A stretch of 13,178 nucleotides of DNA from Auxenochlorella pyrenoidosa (taxonomy: Eukaryota > Chlorophyta > Trebouxiophyceae > Chlorellales > Chlorellaceae), in assembly GCA_001430745.1 (NCBI GenBank), contig KQ482042.1, positions 714,642-727,819 on the forward strand. The letters are read 5' to 3'. The position numbers and the translations under genes were made by a program. Below, one piece after another: positions 1 to 10,190 of this stretch. How positions within the stretch are numbered: position 1 is the stretch's first letter; every line of letters begins with the position of its first letter. Under the pieces are notes generated by a model. It was not told the origin of the DNA. It was given only the letters and a program-made list of their open reading frames with translations, and did not search any database.

Positions 1-6
1 CCCCAC

Positions 7-23
7 CACACACACACACACAC
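7..23. repeat. (CA)n microsatellite forming the donor of ACS intron 15
   Basis: This is a run of about 8.5 CA units on the plus strand. On the gene strand exon 15 ends ...GTGGCGCAG and the intron starts GTGTGTGTGTGTG, so the 5' splice site is the first GT of a (GT)n tract. Confidence 0.85.
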
Positions 24-3000
24 CTGCGCCACCAGCTCCTTGCGCACCGACTCGTCGGGCGGGTACTCGTTGCCGTTCATGAGGGTCACAAAGGCGTAGA
101 TGGCCTGGCCCTTGATGGGGCTGCGGGGAGCAAGGGGGAGGGGAGGGGGTCGCGGTGGGCGGCAGGCACAGCCGAGACTCAGGGACACTCAAGCGCCTGC
201 TACAAGCCTGCTGCACAGGGGCCCTGCTGCACCAGATCCAACCGTGCAGGCGGGGGCAGGAAGGCGACTCACTGGTCCACAGGCACCACGGCCGCCTCGG
301 CGCACAGGTGGTGCCCCACCAGCGCGCTCTCCACCTCGGCGGTGCCGATGCGGTGGCCCGACACGTTGATGACGTCGTCCACGCGGCCCAGGATCCAGTA
401 GTACCTGCAGCAAGGGGGGTGGGGGGGAGGGGGGGGCGCAGGTGTGAGGAGGGGAGGGGGACTTGAGGGGCCGGGCAAAGGCCATCACACCGCCTGCAGC
501 CGCCTCGCTTCACAGCCAGGAGGACGCAGCTGGCCAGCCGGGCCAGCCTGGCAGCGCATTCCGCCCTCACCCGTCCTCGTCGCGGCGCGCGCCGTCCCCG
601 GTGAAGTAGTAGCCCTTGTAGTGGGAAAAGTAGGTCTGCTCGAAGCGCGCGTGGTCGCCCGCCACGGTGCGCATCATGGAGGGCCAGGGGCGCTTGATCA
701 CCAGGTAGCTGCGTGGGGGGTAGGGTGTGTGGGTGGGGGGGTAAGTGTGTGTGGGTTGGTTGGGGGGGGGGAGGGGGGCCGAGGCTGGTGAAAGATTTGG
801 GGAGCTTGGTGTGGGGGGAGGCAGGGAGGCGGCACCAAGCGCAAGGCGCAGGGGGCACACCAGGCCAAGCTGCGCATCCACACTCGGCCCCGTTGGCCCG
901 CCCTAGCGGCTGCCCCCTGGCGCGCCTCACCCCTGGCCGGGCCCCTCCACCTCGTTGCCCTTGTCGTCCAGGATGGCCGCCTCCACGCCAAAGAAGGGCA
1001 GCGTGGCGGAGCCGGGCTTAGTGGGCGTGGCGCCGGGCAGCGGGGTGATCACTGCGCGACGGGACACCCATGAAGGACAGCCGTTAGTGCGCAGGCGAAC
1101 AGACATTTGACAACAAGACACCAGTGCTTGAAATGAGCAGCACCGCCTAACTGATGGCTGCCTGCGCCTGCAGAACCCTAGCAGTGTGCGCAACACATGC
1201 TTCATGCGCAACGCCTCCTTGCCGCTTCCGGCTCATGGGCTCGTGGCGAATCGCAGCCCAAGCTCACTGTGTGCGCCCGTCTCCGTCTGCCACCAGGGAA
1301 GAAGAAGAATGAGTGAGACACAATTGGGTAATCGGGGGGCGATGCATGACAGGGGCGGCACAGCAGCCGTCCGCCAAATCCTGCCATCTGCCCTCTTCAT
1401 CCAGGCGTCGAACCCGGTTCCAGGCTCTGCCATGCAGGCGGATGAGCCTTTTGTGGGACGCCCACAGAAGTGCATTTCAATTAAGCGCGCTGCATGCCAC
1501 ACGGCCCACCCTTGCGTTGGCAGCACCCTACCTGCCACCAGGTGTCGACGATGGCCACGTTGGAGTTGCCCACCACCTGCCCCAGGGGGAGGAAAGGCAC
1601 AGGTTATGCAGGGCAGGTGTGCGGTAGTGGCGGGAGGAAGAGTACACAGGGCGCCCTGGAGATTGCACTGCAGGACGGGACCAGTGCGCACGCCAGCCCC
1701 GCCCGCCAGCAAGCCCCCCCCCCTCCAGCCTCAGCCACAGGCTGCCGCCTCACCTCATAGTACCAGCGCCAGGCCTCGGGGTTGATGGGCTCTCCCACGG
1801 TGCCCAGGATGCGCAGGGAGGTGCGCCTGCGGGGAGGGGTGTGCATTCGAGGCGGCGCTCAGCAATGCCCGAGGTGCGGCAGGCGGGGGTACGCCGCGCA
1901 GCTCACAAGCCCATGCGCCTGCAAGCCCCTGCAGCCCTGCCCCGTCGACAGTACCTCCAGCCGCCATCCCCTGTCGTTGCCAAGGGCAGCCAACCCCCGA
2001 GGGCAGCCACCTCCCCCGCCCGGCCCCCCCTCACTTGTGCTTGGTCACGTGCTGGTCGCCGCAGGCCATGAGGGTGCGGATGGCGGTGGGGGCGGTGTAG
2101 AAGAGGGTGACGTTGTACTTGTCGCACACGTCCCAGCAGCGCCCGGCGTCGGGGTAGGTGGGCACGCCCTCAAACAGGATCTGCTGGGCGCCCATGAGCA
2201 GGGGGCCAAAGGTCACGTAGGAGTGGCCTGCAGGGGGGCAGGGAAGCGGGGGGGGGGGGGGGGGGGCCATGGTAAGCAGCGCAGCGCGGTAAGCAATCCG
2301 CCCGGTGGGCTGTGCGCAAGCGGTGGCTGGGCGCGCGCGCGGCGTGCCGCTGCTTGCTGCCGCCCCTGCTCCCTCCCAGCAGCCCTGCTGCCAAGCCCCG
2401 ACTCCGGCCTCCAGCAGCCGTGCAGCCGCTTGCCAGGCCCCCATGCTCACCTGTGATCCAGCCGCAGTCGGCGGTGCACCAGTACACGTCCTCTGGCTTG
2501 TAGTCAAAGACATACTTGAAGGTGGCGGCGGCGCCGCACATGTAGCCGGCGGTGGTGTGCAGCACGCCCTTGGGCTTGCCGGTGGAGCCAGAGGTGTAGA
2601 GCTGCGGGCGGGGCGGCGGGGCAGGGCTGCCGGGTGGGCGGGTGGTGCCAGGAGGGCGGGCAGGGCGGGCAGGCGGGGGGCAACGTCTGGCAGCTGGCTC
2701 CTGCCAGGGCCCTCCCCCAACACTACGAGGGCAACTGAACAAACCACAGCCGAGCCCGGCCCAGCCCTGCGCCGGGCTGGCCCACCCTGCCTCCCCCCCA
2801 CCCCCCACCCCACTCCCGGCCCCCCACCCACCTTGAACAGCGGGTCCTCGGCCCCCACCCAGGTGACCTCGCACTCGGTGGGCTGGTCCCCGATGACGTC
2901 CTGCCACCACACGTCACGCCCCTCCACAGTGGAAGCCTGGATGGCGTCGCGCGACACCCCCGACGCCACGTGGTCGTACACCAGCACCCGCGGCACGTGC

Positions 3001-4540
3001 ACCTCCTCCTCGTTGTCCAGGATCTGGAGGGCCTGCGCAGTGAGTGCAGGGGGGGGGCGGGCGCGGGCGCGGGCGGGGGGGCAGGGCAGGTGAGGGGAGG
3101 CCCAGCGGGAGGGGGGGAAGCAGGCCTGCTCTCTGGAGCACGAGGGCCGGGGATAGTGAGGGACGGGCGGCGAGAAAAGAATGAACCGCAGGCGGGAGCC
3201 ACGTGGCCCGGCACTCCCAGCATGTGCCCCCCAGCCCCTCCCACCTCGTCCACGATCTTCTTCAGCTCGATGTGCTTGGGCCCGCGCTTGACCGCGGAGC
3301 AGGTGACCACCATCTTGGGGGAGGAGTCGGAGATGCGCCCCGCCAGCGACTCGGCCGAGAAGCCGGCAAAGACGACGGAGAAGACGGCGCCGATGCGCGC
3401 GCAGGCAAGCTGCGGGGAGGGGAGGGGCAGGGCGACCGGGGGAAGTGAGCGGCAAGCAGCCGGGTGATTGAGGGACGGGGCAGGGCACTGGCGCTGGGCA
3501 CAGAGGCAGACAGCATGCAAAGCTCCTCCACGCGCAGCTCTGCTGCCGGCGCTGCTCCAGGCGCGTGAGCACCTCCAGGCCGGCCGGCTCTGCTCCTTGC
3601 GCGTGTGCGCAGCCGGGCTGGTGGGCCTGGCCCGCCCTCACCATGGTGGCGGGCAGCTCCGGGATCATGGGCATGTAGATGGTGACGTCGTCGCCCTTGC
3701 CCACGCCCTGGCTCTTCATGTAGTTGGCAATCTGCAGGGGGGAGGCGGAAGGGCGGGGCAGGGAGAGGGAGGCTTGGGTGGCGCGGGAGGCGCGGGCGGG
3801 CAGGCGGGAGGGAGCAGGGCAGGCGCAGGCGCGTGCACAGCCAGAGGCAGGGTCCCGCGCAGCCGCTGCAGGCCGCTCCCGCCCCCGCCCCCATCCTGCC
3901 GCCCCCGCTCGCCTCCCCCGCGGGTGCGCGCTCACCTGGCAAACCTGGTCCTGCAACTGCTTGTAGGTGGTGGTGGACTCCTGCCCCACGTCGTTGCCCT
4001 CCCAGTAGAAGCATACGCGGTCGCCGTTGCCCTCCTTCACGTGCCGGTCGATGCAGTTGTAGCACACGTTGGTCTCGCCGCCGTTGAACCACGACACGTT
4101 GATGGAGCCCTTGTTCAGATCGAAGTTGTGCCTGGCGGGAGGGGGAGGGGCGGATGCAGCGGGGTGCTGTGGATGGGGCAGACGCTAGGCACGCGGCGCC
4201 GCGGCACCGCCAGCGGCGGCAGGCAGGCAGGTAGGCAGGCAGGCAGCGCCGCAGCCTGCCCGCTCACTTGTGGAAGTTCTCGCCGCTGTCCCACTTCTTA
4301 TTCCAGTGAAACTGCTCGGCAAAGGCGCCCCAGAAGCCCTGCAGGGAGGGAGCAAAAAGAGCATGTCGAATGAGCAATCCCACCCTCGGAGTGAAGGACC
4401 CCCCTGGAACGCTGCCGTGTGTGCAAACTCACCTCGGGGTCCTTGAGAGACTGCGCATACATGTCCTTATACTTGGCGAGCGAGTCGACATGGGCGCCCT
4501 TTGCCACATGCTCGGGGGGCTGGTGGACAGTGGTGGCCAT
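24..4540 (-). CDS. ACS: Acetyl-CoA synthetase (AMP-forming acetate-CoA ligase), 15 exons, 3' end outside window
   Basis: It activates acetate with ATP to acetyl-AMP and then forms acetyl-CoA. Exons (minus strand, 5' to 3'): 4540-4433, 4338-4268, 4131-3936, 3731-3642, 3409-3245, 3032-2832, 2601-2451, 2227-2035, 1826-1754, 1576-1532, 1286-1268, 1051-931, 708-571, 404-273, 120-24. They join without a frame break into 600 codons, and every intron is GT-AG. Visible motifs are the P-loop [11 protein letters not shown] (about residues 279-289), DTWWQTETG (427-435), [11 protein letters not shown] and the hinge/core [13 protein letters not shown]. Trp430 corresponds to the Trp (414 in Salmonella Acs) that restricts the pocket to acetate, so acetyl specificity is likely. 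The last ~60-90 residues, including the PKTRSGK catalytic lysine, lie off the left edge. The chosen start reads [10 protein letters not shown] in a good initiation context (AAACATGG). An in-frame ATG at 4573 is an alternative, with an in-frame TGA upstream at 4618-4616. No transit peptide is evident, so a cytosolic enzyme is likelier than a plastid one, but a spliced 5' exon is not excluded. Confidence 0.95.
711..780. repeat. G/T-rich low-complexity tract in ACS intron 12
   Basis: The plus strand carries repeated GTGTGGG and G6-G9 runs next to the exon 13 acceptor. On the gene strand this is a C/A-rich polypyrimidine stretch. Several G-runs close together make a G-quadruplex possible on the plus (non-coding) strand. 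Confidence 0.7.
1268..1286 (-). other. ACS: 19-nt microexon of the ACS gene
   Basis: Exon 11 encodes only T-E-T-G-A-H plus the first base of the next Met codon. It is bounded by a CAG acceptor (1288-1287) and a GTGAGC donor (1267-1262). Exon 10 ends in TGGTGGCAG (W-W-Q) and exon 12 begins TG-ATC-ACC, so joining the three gives [17 protein letters not shown]. That is the unbroken ACS core motif, and skipping this exon would shift the frame. Confidence 0.9.
2248..2266. repeat. 19-base homopolymer G tract in ACS intron 7
   Basis: Nineteen consecutive G on the plus strand become C19 in the ACS transcript, about 20 nt before the exon 8 acceptor at 2229-2228. It may act as an extreme polypyrimidine tract. 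Its exact length is prone to sequencing error. Confidence 0.9.
4219..4246. repeat. (AGGC)n tetranucleotide repeat in ACS intron 2
   Basis: About seven AGGC-like units, one of them changed to AGGT, lie within the 136-nt intron between exons 2 and 3. On the gene strand they read GCCT. No other content was seen there. Confidence 0.8.
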
Positions 4541-5699
4541 GTTTGCGGCACTGCAGCACATTGGCAAGGTCATGGCAAGCTTGTGGGCGGGCAGGCGGCT
4601 TGGGTTTTGCAGCGATCAACTGCCGGTGTGCCTCGTCCCGACACAGGTGCCGGGCGGGCTGCAGCGCTCCCGGCAAGCTGTGTGCAGGCTCCAGAGCATT
4701 TGTGAGGGTGGTGTGCAGTCGGATCGGGGCGGCAACCCACCTGCTGCTCTCACACCAGTCCAGGAGGGTGTGGGGTGCTTGTTGCAGAGCCACGCACGCT
4801 CACCCAAGCCCGTCCAAGTGCTTTCACCGATAAGAGGAGCGGGATGGAGCCAACAGCCCGCGGATGTGGGCTCATACCAGCTTGGGACGGCCCCTTGAGT
4901 GACTGGGGGAGCATAGCAGGGTCACAGCACGCACACTCAGACGCCGTCATCGCTTGGGTGGGTTTCGGGTCCCCCCCAGGCAGTCAGACTGATGAGTTTG
5001 AGCAAATCTGCGTAAATGCATTCGGCGCGGTATGGGCCCGCTCCTGCAAAAGGTTGAGAAGGGGGCTGTGTCACCTCCTGGCACACACACACAGCTCGGC
5101 AAGCGTCATGCAGTCATGTGTGCGTGCACGCCCTGGGGGGCCAAACCCCAGTATACAGATGGTCCACAATGAGCCAAATTCAGCATTGAAAGCTCTGTCA
5201 GCTCTTCTTGCTCCTGTATTAACGCAGCTGCAGTACTGGCGGCAGCCGCGACGCCTGCTTAGTAACCCAGCTCAGGATGGCAACACCTCCCTGACACAGT
5301 GGCTGTCGCAGGCGCTCCCCTGCTGCTGATGTATCATGAAACCTCTGACAGCGCACAGCAATGGTTTGACTGGACTGCCGCCCACGTTAGCATGCATTCA
5401 ACTCGAAACCAGCCCTGACGCTTGCGCTCCCAGCGTTGCACTACCGTCATGCCAACAAAGATGCAGCATGCAGATCACACATGGATAGGTGGAGCAAGAA
5501 CATGTGCAGGAGCACGTGCCAAGCATGCGTGAGCAGCCAGCAAGGAGCAGGGCGCTGCCCTGGGCGCTGGCGAGCGGAAAACGCGCCTGCAGGCCCAGCG
5601 TCATGCCAGCTGCTGCTAGTTCATGATGTGCCCCTGGTGCTTGGCCGCCGCGCCATGCTGCAGCAGCAGCGCGCGCCAGGCGCGGGAGCGGCCCCCCTT
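4541..5699. other. Intergenic: ACS upstream region and NKAP-like gene 3' flank
   Basis: Both neighbours are on the minus strand, so this ~1.16 kb holds the NKAP-like 3' UTR (from 5699 downwards) and then the ACS promoter and 5' UTR. By eye its base composition is less GC-rich than the exons. I found no TGTAA motif on the minus strand here; a TGCAA at 5440-5436 is a weak alternative. There is a short CA run near 5081-5092. The open frames on either strand lack ATG starts or recognisable domains. Confidence 0.6.
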
Positions 5700-7586
<1,887 letters not shown>

Positions 7587-7774
7587 TGCTGCCCGCAAGA
7601 GCTTCTAAACAGGAGATGCAGGGAAAACAGAACAGAAGAAGCAGAAAGTCGGAGACAGGGGCAGTCTTGCTGCAGCGGAAGCAATGCATACCAGGCATGC
7701 TGCGCGCGGGGCTGCGTTCTGGCCCCTGCTTCCAAGCTCACTAGTATGGTGAGCCAGATCTGCTTTGCATAATG
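7587..7774 (-). promoter_or_regulatory. Short 5' flank of the NKAP-like gene
   Basis: If the TGTAA at 7779-7775 ends the upstream transcript, fewer than 190 nt remain for the NKAP-like promoter and 5' UTR. I see no TATA box. The assignment rests on position only. Confidence 0.35.
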
Positions 7775-7779
7775 TTACA
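7775..7779 (-). terminator. Putative poly(A) signal TGTAA of the EF-hand gene
   Basis: TGTAA is the usual polyadenylation signal of chlorophyte algae. This is the only copy I found on the minus strand between the EF-hand stop codon (8288) and the NKAP-like start (7586). It implies a 3' UTR of about 520 nt with cleavage near 7755-7765. No mRNA evidence is available. Confidence 0.55.
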
Positions 7780-8287
7780 GGGTCGCTGCTGTAGTGTGCC
7801 GCCCAAGAATCGGCACCTGGCCAAGCAAAGAAGACGTCAGCGGAGCAACAGGCACAGCTGTGCAGTGCAGAGAGCAGAGCAGGGAGGCTCAAGGAGCAGC
7901 CAAGGGTTCTGGACACTGGATTCATTGGGTGCAAAAGCGGCTACGTGCAGGAAAGCGGCGCAGCGAATCAGACAGGCAAGGAGGAAAACTGTTTGCTGCA
8001 AGTGCGCTCAACAATTGAGAAAGAAATGGGGCCATTGGTTGTGGGGGCGGGCCAAGTGAGCAAGAAGTGCTGTGGAGGCCCCGCTGTACGACACAGGGCC
8101 AGCCAATGAGACGAGAGGATGCAGGCAAAGAACAAGGCAGACAAATCTTCAGGGAGCGGTGCGCTGGCGCGCATCTGAAGGCCACGTTTCCTTTGCAGGC
8201 CTGCACCGCGGCACAGGCAAGCACGGCTGCATGCCGGCGGGGGCAGGCCCCGGGCCGCCCTGGCAGAGCGCAGCCGCCGCGGCCGCC
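7780..8287 (-). other. Probable 3' UTR of the EF-hand gene
   Basis: About 500 nt between the TGA at 8290-8288 and the TGTAA motif show no recognisable coding sequence, repeat or RNA gene. UTRs of this length are ordinary in green algae. The assignment is inferred from the two flanking signals. Confidence 0.5.
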
Positions 8288-9869
8288 TCACTTGAAGCGG
8301 CGGAACATGATGCTGTCGGTCCAGCTCTTGAGCTTGGACACAATCTCCTCGTCCTGTTCCCACGACGACATGACCCACTCGCCCTCCTGGTTGGCGGAGT
8401 CAGTGCCGCCCTCGCCCGCCGCGTGCGCCTGGCGCCGGCTGTGCAGGTCGGCGGCCGCCATGTGCATGATGAGCTCCCGGAACTCGTCCCGGCTGATGGC
8501 GTGGTGCTCCATGTCCACCACGTCCACAAACATGGCTGCGGGAGGGGGGGAAAGGGTCCAGCAGGGCCGCGCGGCTGAACGACTCGCACACGCTGTGCTG
8601 CCGGGCGAGGGGTGCATGCAACGCCGCTGGCAGGCAGGAGGGCAGTTATAGCGATGCAGGCATCGCGCTGTTTGCAGCTGAGGCATGCATGCAGTATAGA
8701 TGGGCAGGCCGGGGTCGGCCCGCCCATCTGACAGCCAACTGTCGGGCAGGGCAGGGGCTTGCAGAGGCTGCACGGGTCGGCAGCTCGCAGCTAGCCCGTG
8801 GGTCCACCCCGGCAGATCTGCGCGTTCCTTCGCCGCAGCAGCAGCAGCGCGAGCACCGCAGACCAGGGGGACCGCACAGCCCCCTCACCAGCCTGCTCGT
8901 CGGTAATGTCCACCTGGCGGCTGCGCAGCGCGGCGGCCACCTCGGCGGCGGTCAGCGCGCCGTCGCGGTCCTGGTCAAACTCATCAAAGATGTGGCTGAG
9001 CGGGTCGGAGTAGGCGCCCGAGGGGATGCGCTGGCGGGCCAGCAGCTGCAGGGAGGCAGGGGCAGGGGATGAGCACCGAGGGGCGTGTGACAGGAGGTAG
9101 CAGAAGCCAGGCAGGCGGGCAGGCGCCAGGCAAGCGCACGCTCAGACAGCCTTCGAGCAGCATATGAGCAGCAGCAGAGCCTGACCAACAGGTAAGCAGC
9201 GCATAAAGCTGGAGCGCCACCCAGTGAGCTGCCCCGGCTGCCGGGCTGGACGCTCCTCGATGCTCAGGCTGCGCCACCCTGCCCCCAGGGTGCGCACTCA
9301 CCGCTCCAGCAAACTCCTGCATGCCCTTGATGCGCGGCCCGTGGTGCGACTGGCCGTAAGCATTCATGAAGGCGGCGTGCATCACCTCCCTGTCCTCATC
9401 GGGCGAGGGCACCCGGCTGGCGCGCACCTGCCGCACAGAAAAGGGGCACAGACAGCAGCGGCCTGGTGAGTGCAGCACGCCATGGGCAACAGGCAAACAC
9501 TACCAAGCACCGCTTCGCGACTCTTTCGAGGATCTTATACAGCAGGAGGCGGCAGCGGTGGGAACACGAGCCAGAGGCTTGCCTGCGGCTGGCCGCCAAA
9601 GGGTGCGCCGCCGCCAGCCGCCGCCACGGGCGCTGCCCGCCTGCAGTGGGAACAGCGGACGGCGAGCCAGTGCCTCGTTGCTCGTGTCGAGCGTCTGCAC
9701 AGATGCTATGTAGCCTGTGGGGTGGCACAGAAAGCCCGCAGGGCTGGCCGGCAGGGGCGGCGGGTGTCGTGTGCCCACTCGAGGGCCCACCCTACCTGTG
9801 CGCGCGCTTTGGTGGATGGTGAATTGCAGCAAGGGCACTGCAGGCCTTTTGTGAGGCTGCTAGCTGCAT
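8288..9869 (-). CDS. EF-hand calcium-binding protein, 5' exons tentative
   Basis: Three 3' exons are well supported: 9427-9302, 9045-8889 and 8535-8288 (TGA), with GT-AG introns and consistent phases, giving 175 residues. Exon 9045-8889 holds a canonical EF loop (D-Q-D-R-D-G-A-L-T-A-A-E) with acidic residues at 1, 3, 5 and 12. Thirty-five residues later comes a degenerate partner, VDMEHHAISRDE, with E at 12 but V, M and H where ligands should be. Only one site probably binds Ca2+. The C-terminal tail (EWVMSSWEQDEE ... SIMFRRFK) looks conserved but I do not recognise it. The exon at 9427 has no in-frame ATG upstream before a stop, so earlier exons must exist unless the Met 16 codons into it starts translation. 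A self-consistent model adds 9869-9796 and 9714-9504, giving 271 residues in all, with a basic, Ser/Ala-rich N-terminus that could be an organellar targeting peptide. The molecular target is unknown. Confidence 0.75.
8536..8888 (-). other. Last intron of the EF-hand gene (353 nt)
   Basis: The donor is GCTG|GTGAGG and the acceptor CCCGCAG|CCATG. The intron separates the canonical EF loop exon from the degenerate one. I see no other feature inside it. Confidence 0.8.
9504..9869 (-). other. Tentative 5' exons of the EF-hand gene
   Basis: Exon 9869-9796 starts at an ATG (MQLAASQKACSALAA) and ends CACAG|GTAGGG. Exon 9714-9504 follows acceptor GCCACCCCACAG and ends GGTGCTTG|GTAGTG. Spliced together and to the exon at 9427, the frame stays open and every phase matches. 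Against it, these introns (81 and 76 nt) are the shortest in the window, and the encoded sequence is Arg/Ala/Ser-rich with no recognisable domain. An earlier in-frame ATG at 9968 is possible. Confidence 0.35.
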
Positions 9870-10190
9870 AGCGCAAGGCGTCACGTTTGAGCCGCGGGCT
9901 TGCGTGCTTCGAGAGTGCTTGTGAGACTGCAAACGGTCGATCGGGTGTGCCGAGAATGCAGGCGGCATCGAGGGAGCCCGTCTCGGCAGGCCTGCTGCCT
10001 GCTGTGGCCAACTCAATGCGGCAGGCAGCTTTCAAGGGCTGCGGCAGGGCCTGTCAGTCATCCCTGATACTCCCACAGCATCTGCACAGACCACTAAGCA
10101 GCACAGGCAACCGAACCGCCGCTCCTGGGCAGTCAAGCTCTGATCGAGAGGCAGCGCCTGTTCGCCCTCAGCCCACACCTGCCCGGCACC
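9870..10190. promoter_or_regulatory. Divergent upstream region between the EF-hand gene and CCT7
   Basis: The two start codons (9869 minus, tentative; 10191 plus) are about 320 bp apart and point away from each other, so promoters and 5' UTRs must share this stretch. I found no clear TATA box or heat-shock element. If the EF-hand gene starts elsewhere the boundaries change. Confidence 0.4.

Noticed and set aside
1401..1417. A tRNA T-arm-like element on the minus strand in ACS intron 10 (GGTTCGACGCC with a 5-bp stem)
   Set aside because: No matching 5' acceptor strand or properly spaced A box was found upstream, so a tRNA gene or tRNA-derived SINE is not supported; probably chance.
2031..4097. 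A 688-codon open frame on the minus strand across much of ACS
   Set aside because: It reads through several introns that happen to lack stops because the DNA is so GC-rich. ACS similarity appears only in pieces that match spliced exons, separated by low-complexity Pro/Arg/Ala sequence.
4775..5329. A 184-codon plus-strand open frame between ACS and the NKAP-like gene
   Set aside because: It begins with GTG, has no recognisable domain, and its composition resembles intergenic DNA. No splice partners were found.
8067..8651. Plus-strand open frames opposite the EF-hand gene
   Set aside because: They are antisense shadows of the EF-hand last exon and its 3' flank, Arg/Ala/Gly-rich without domains.
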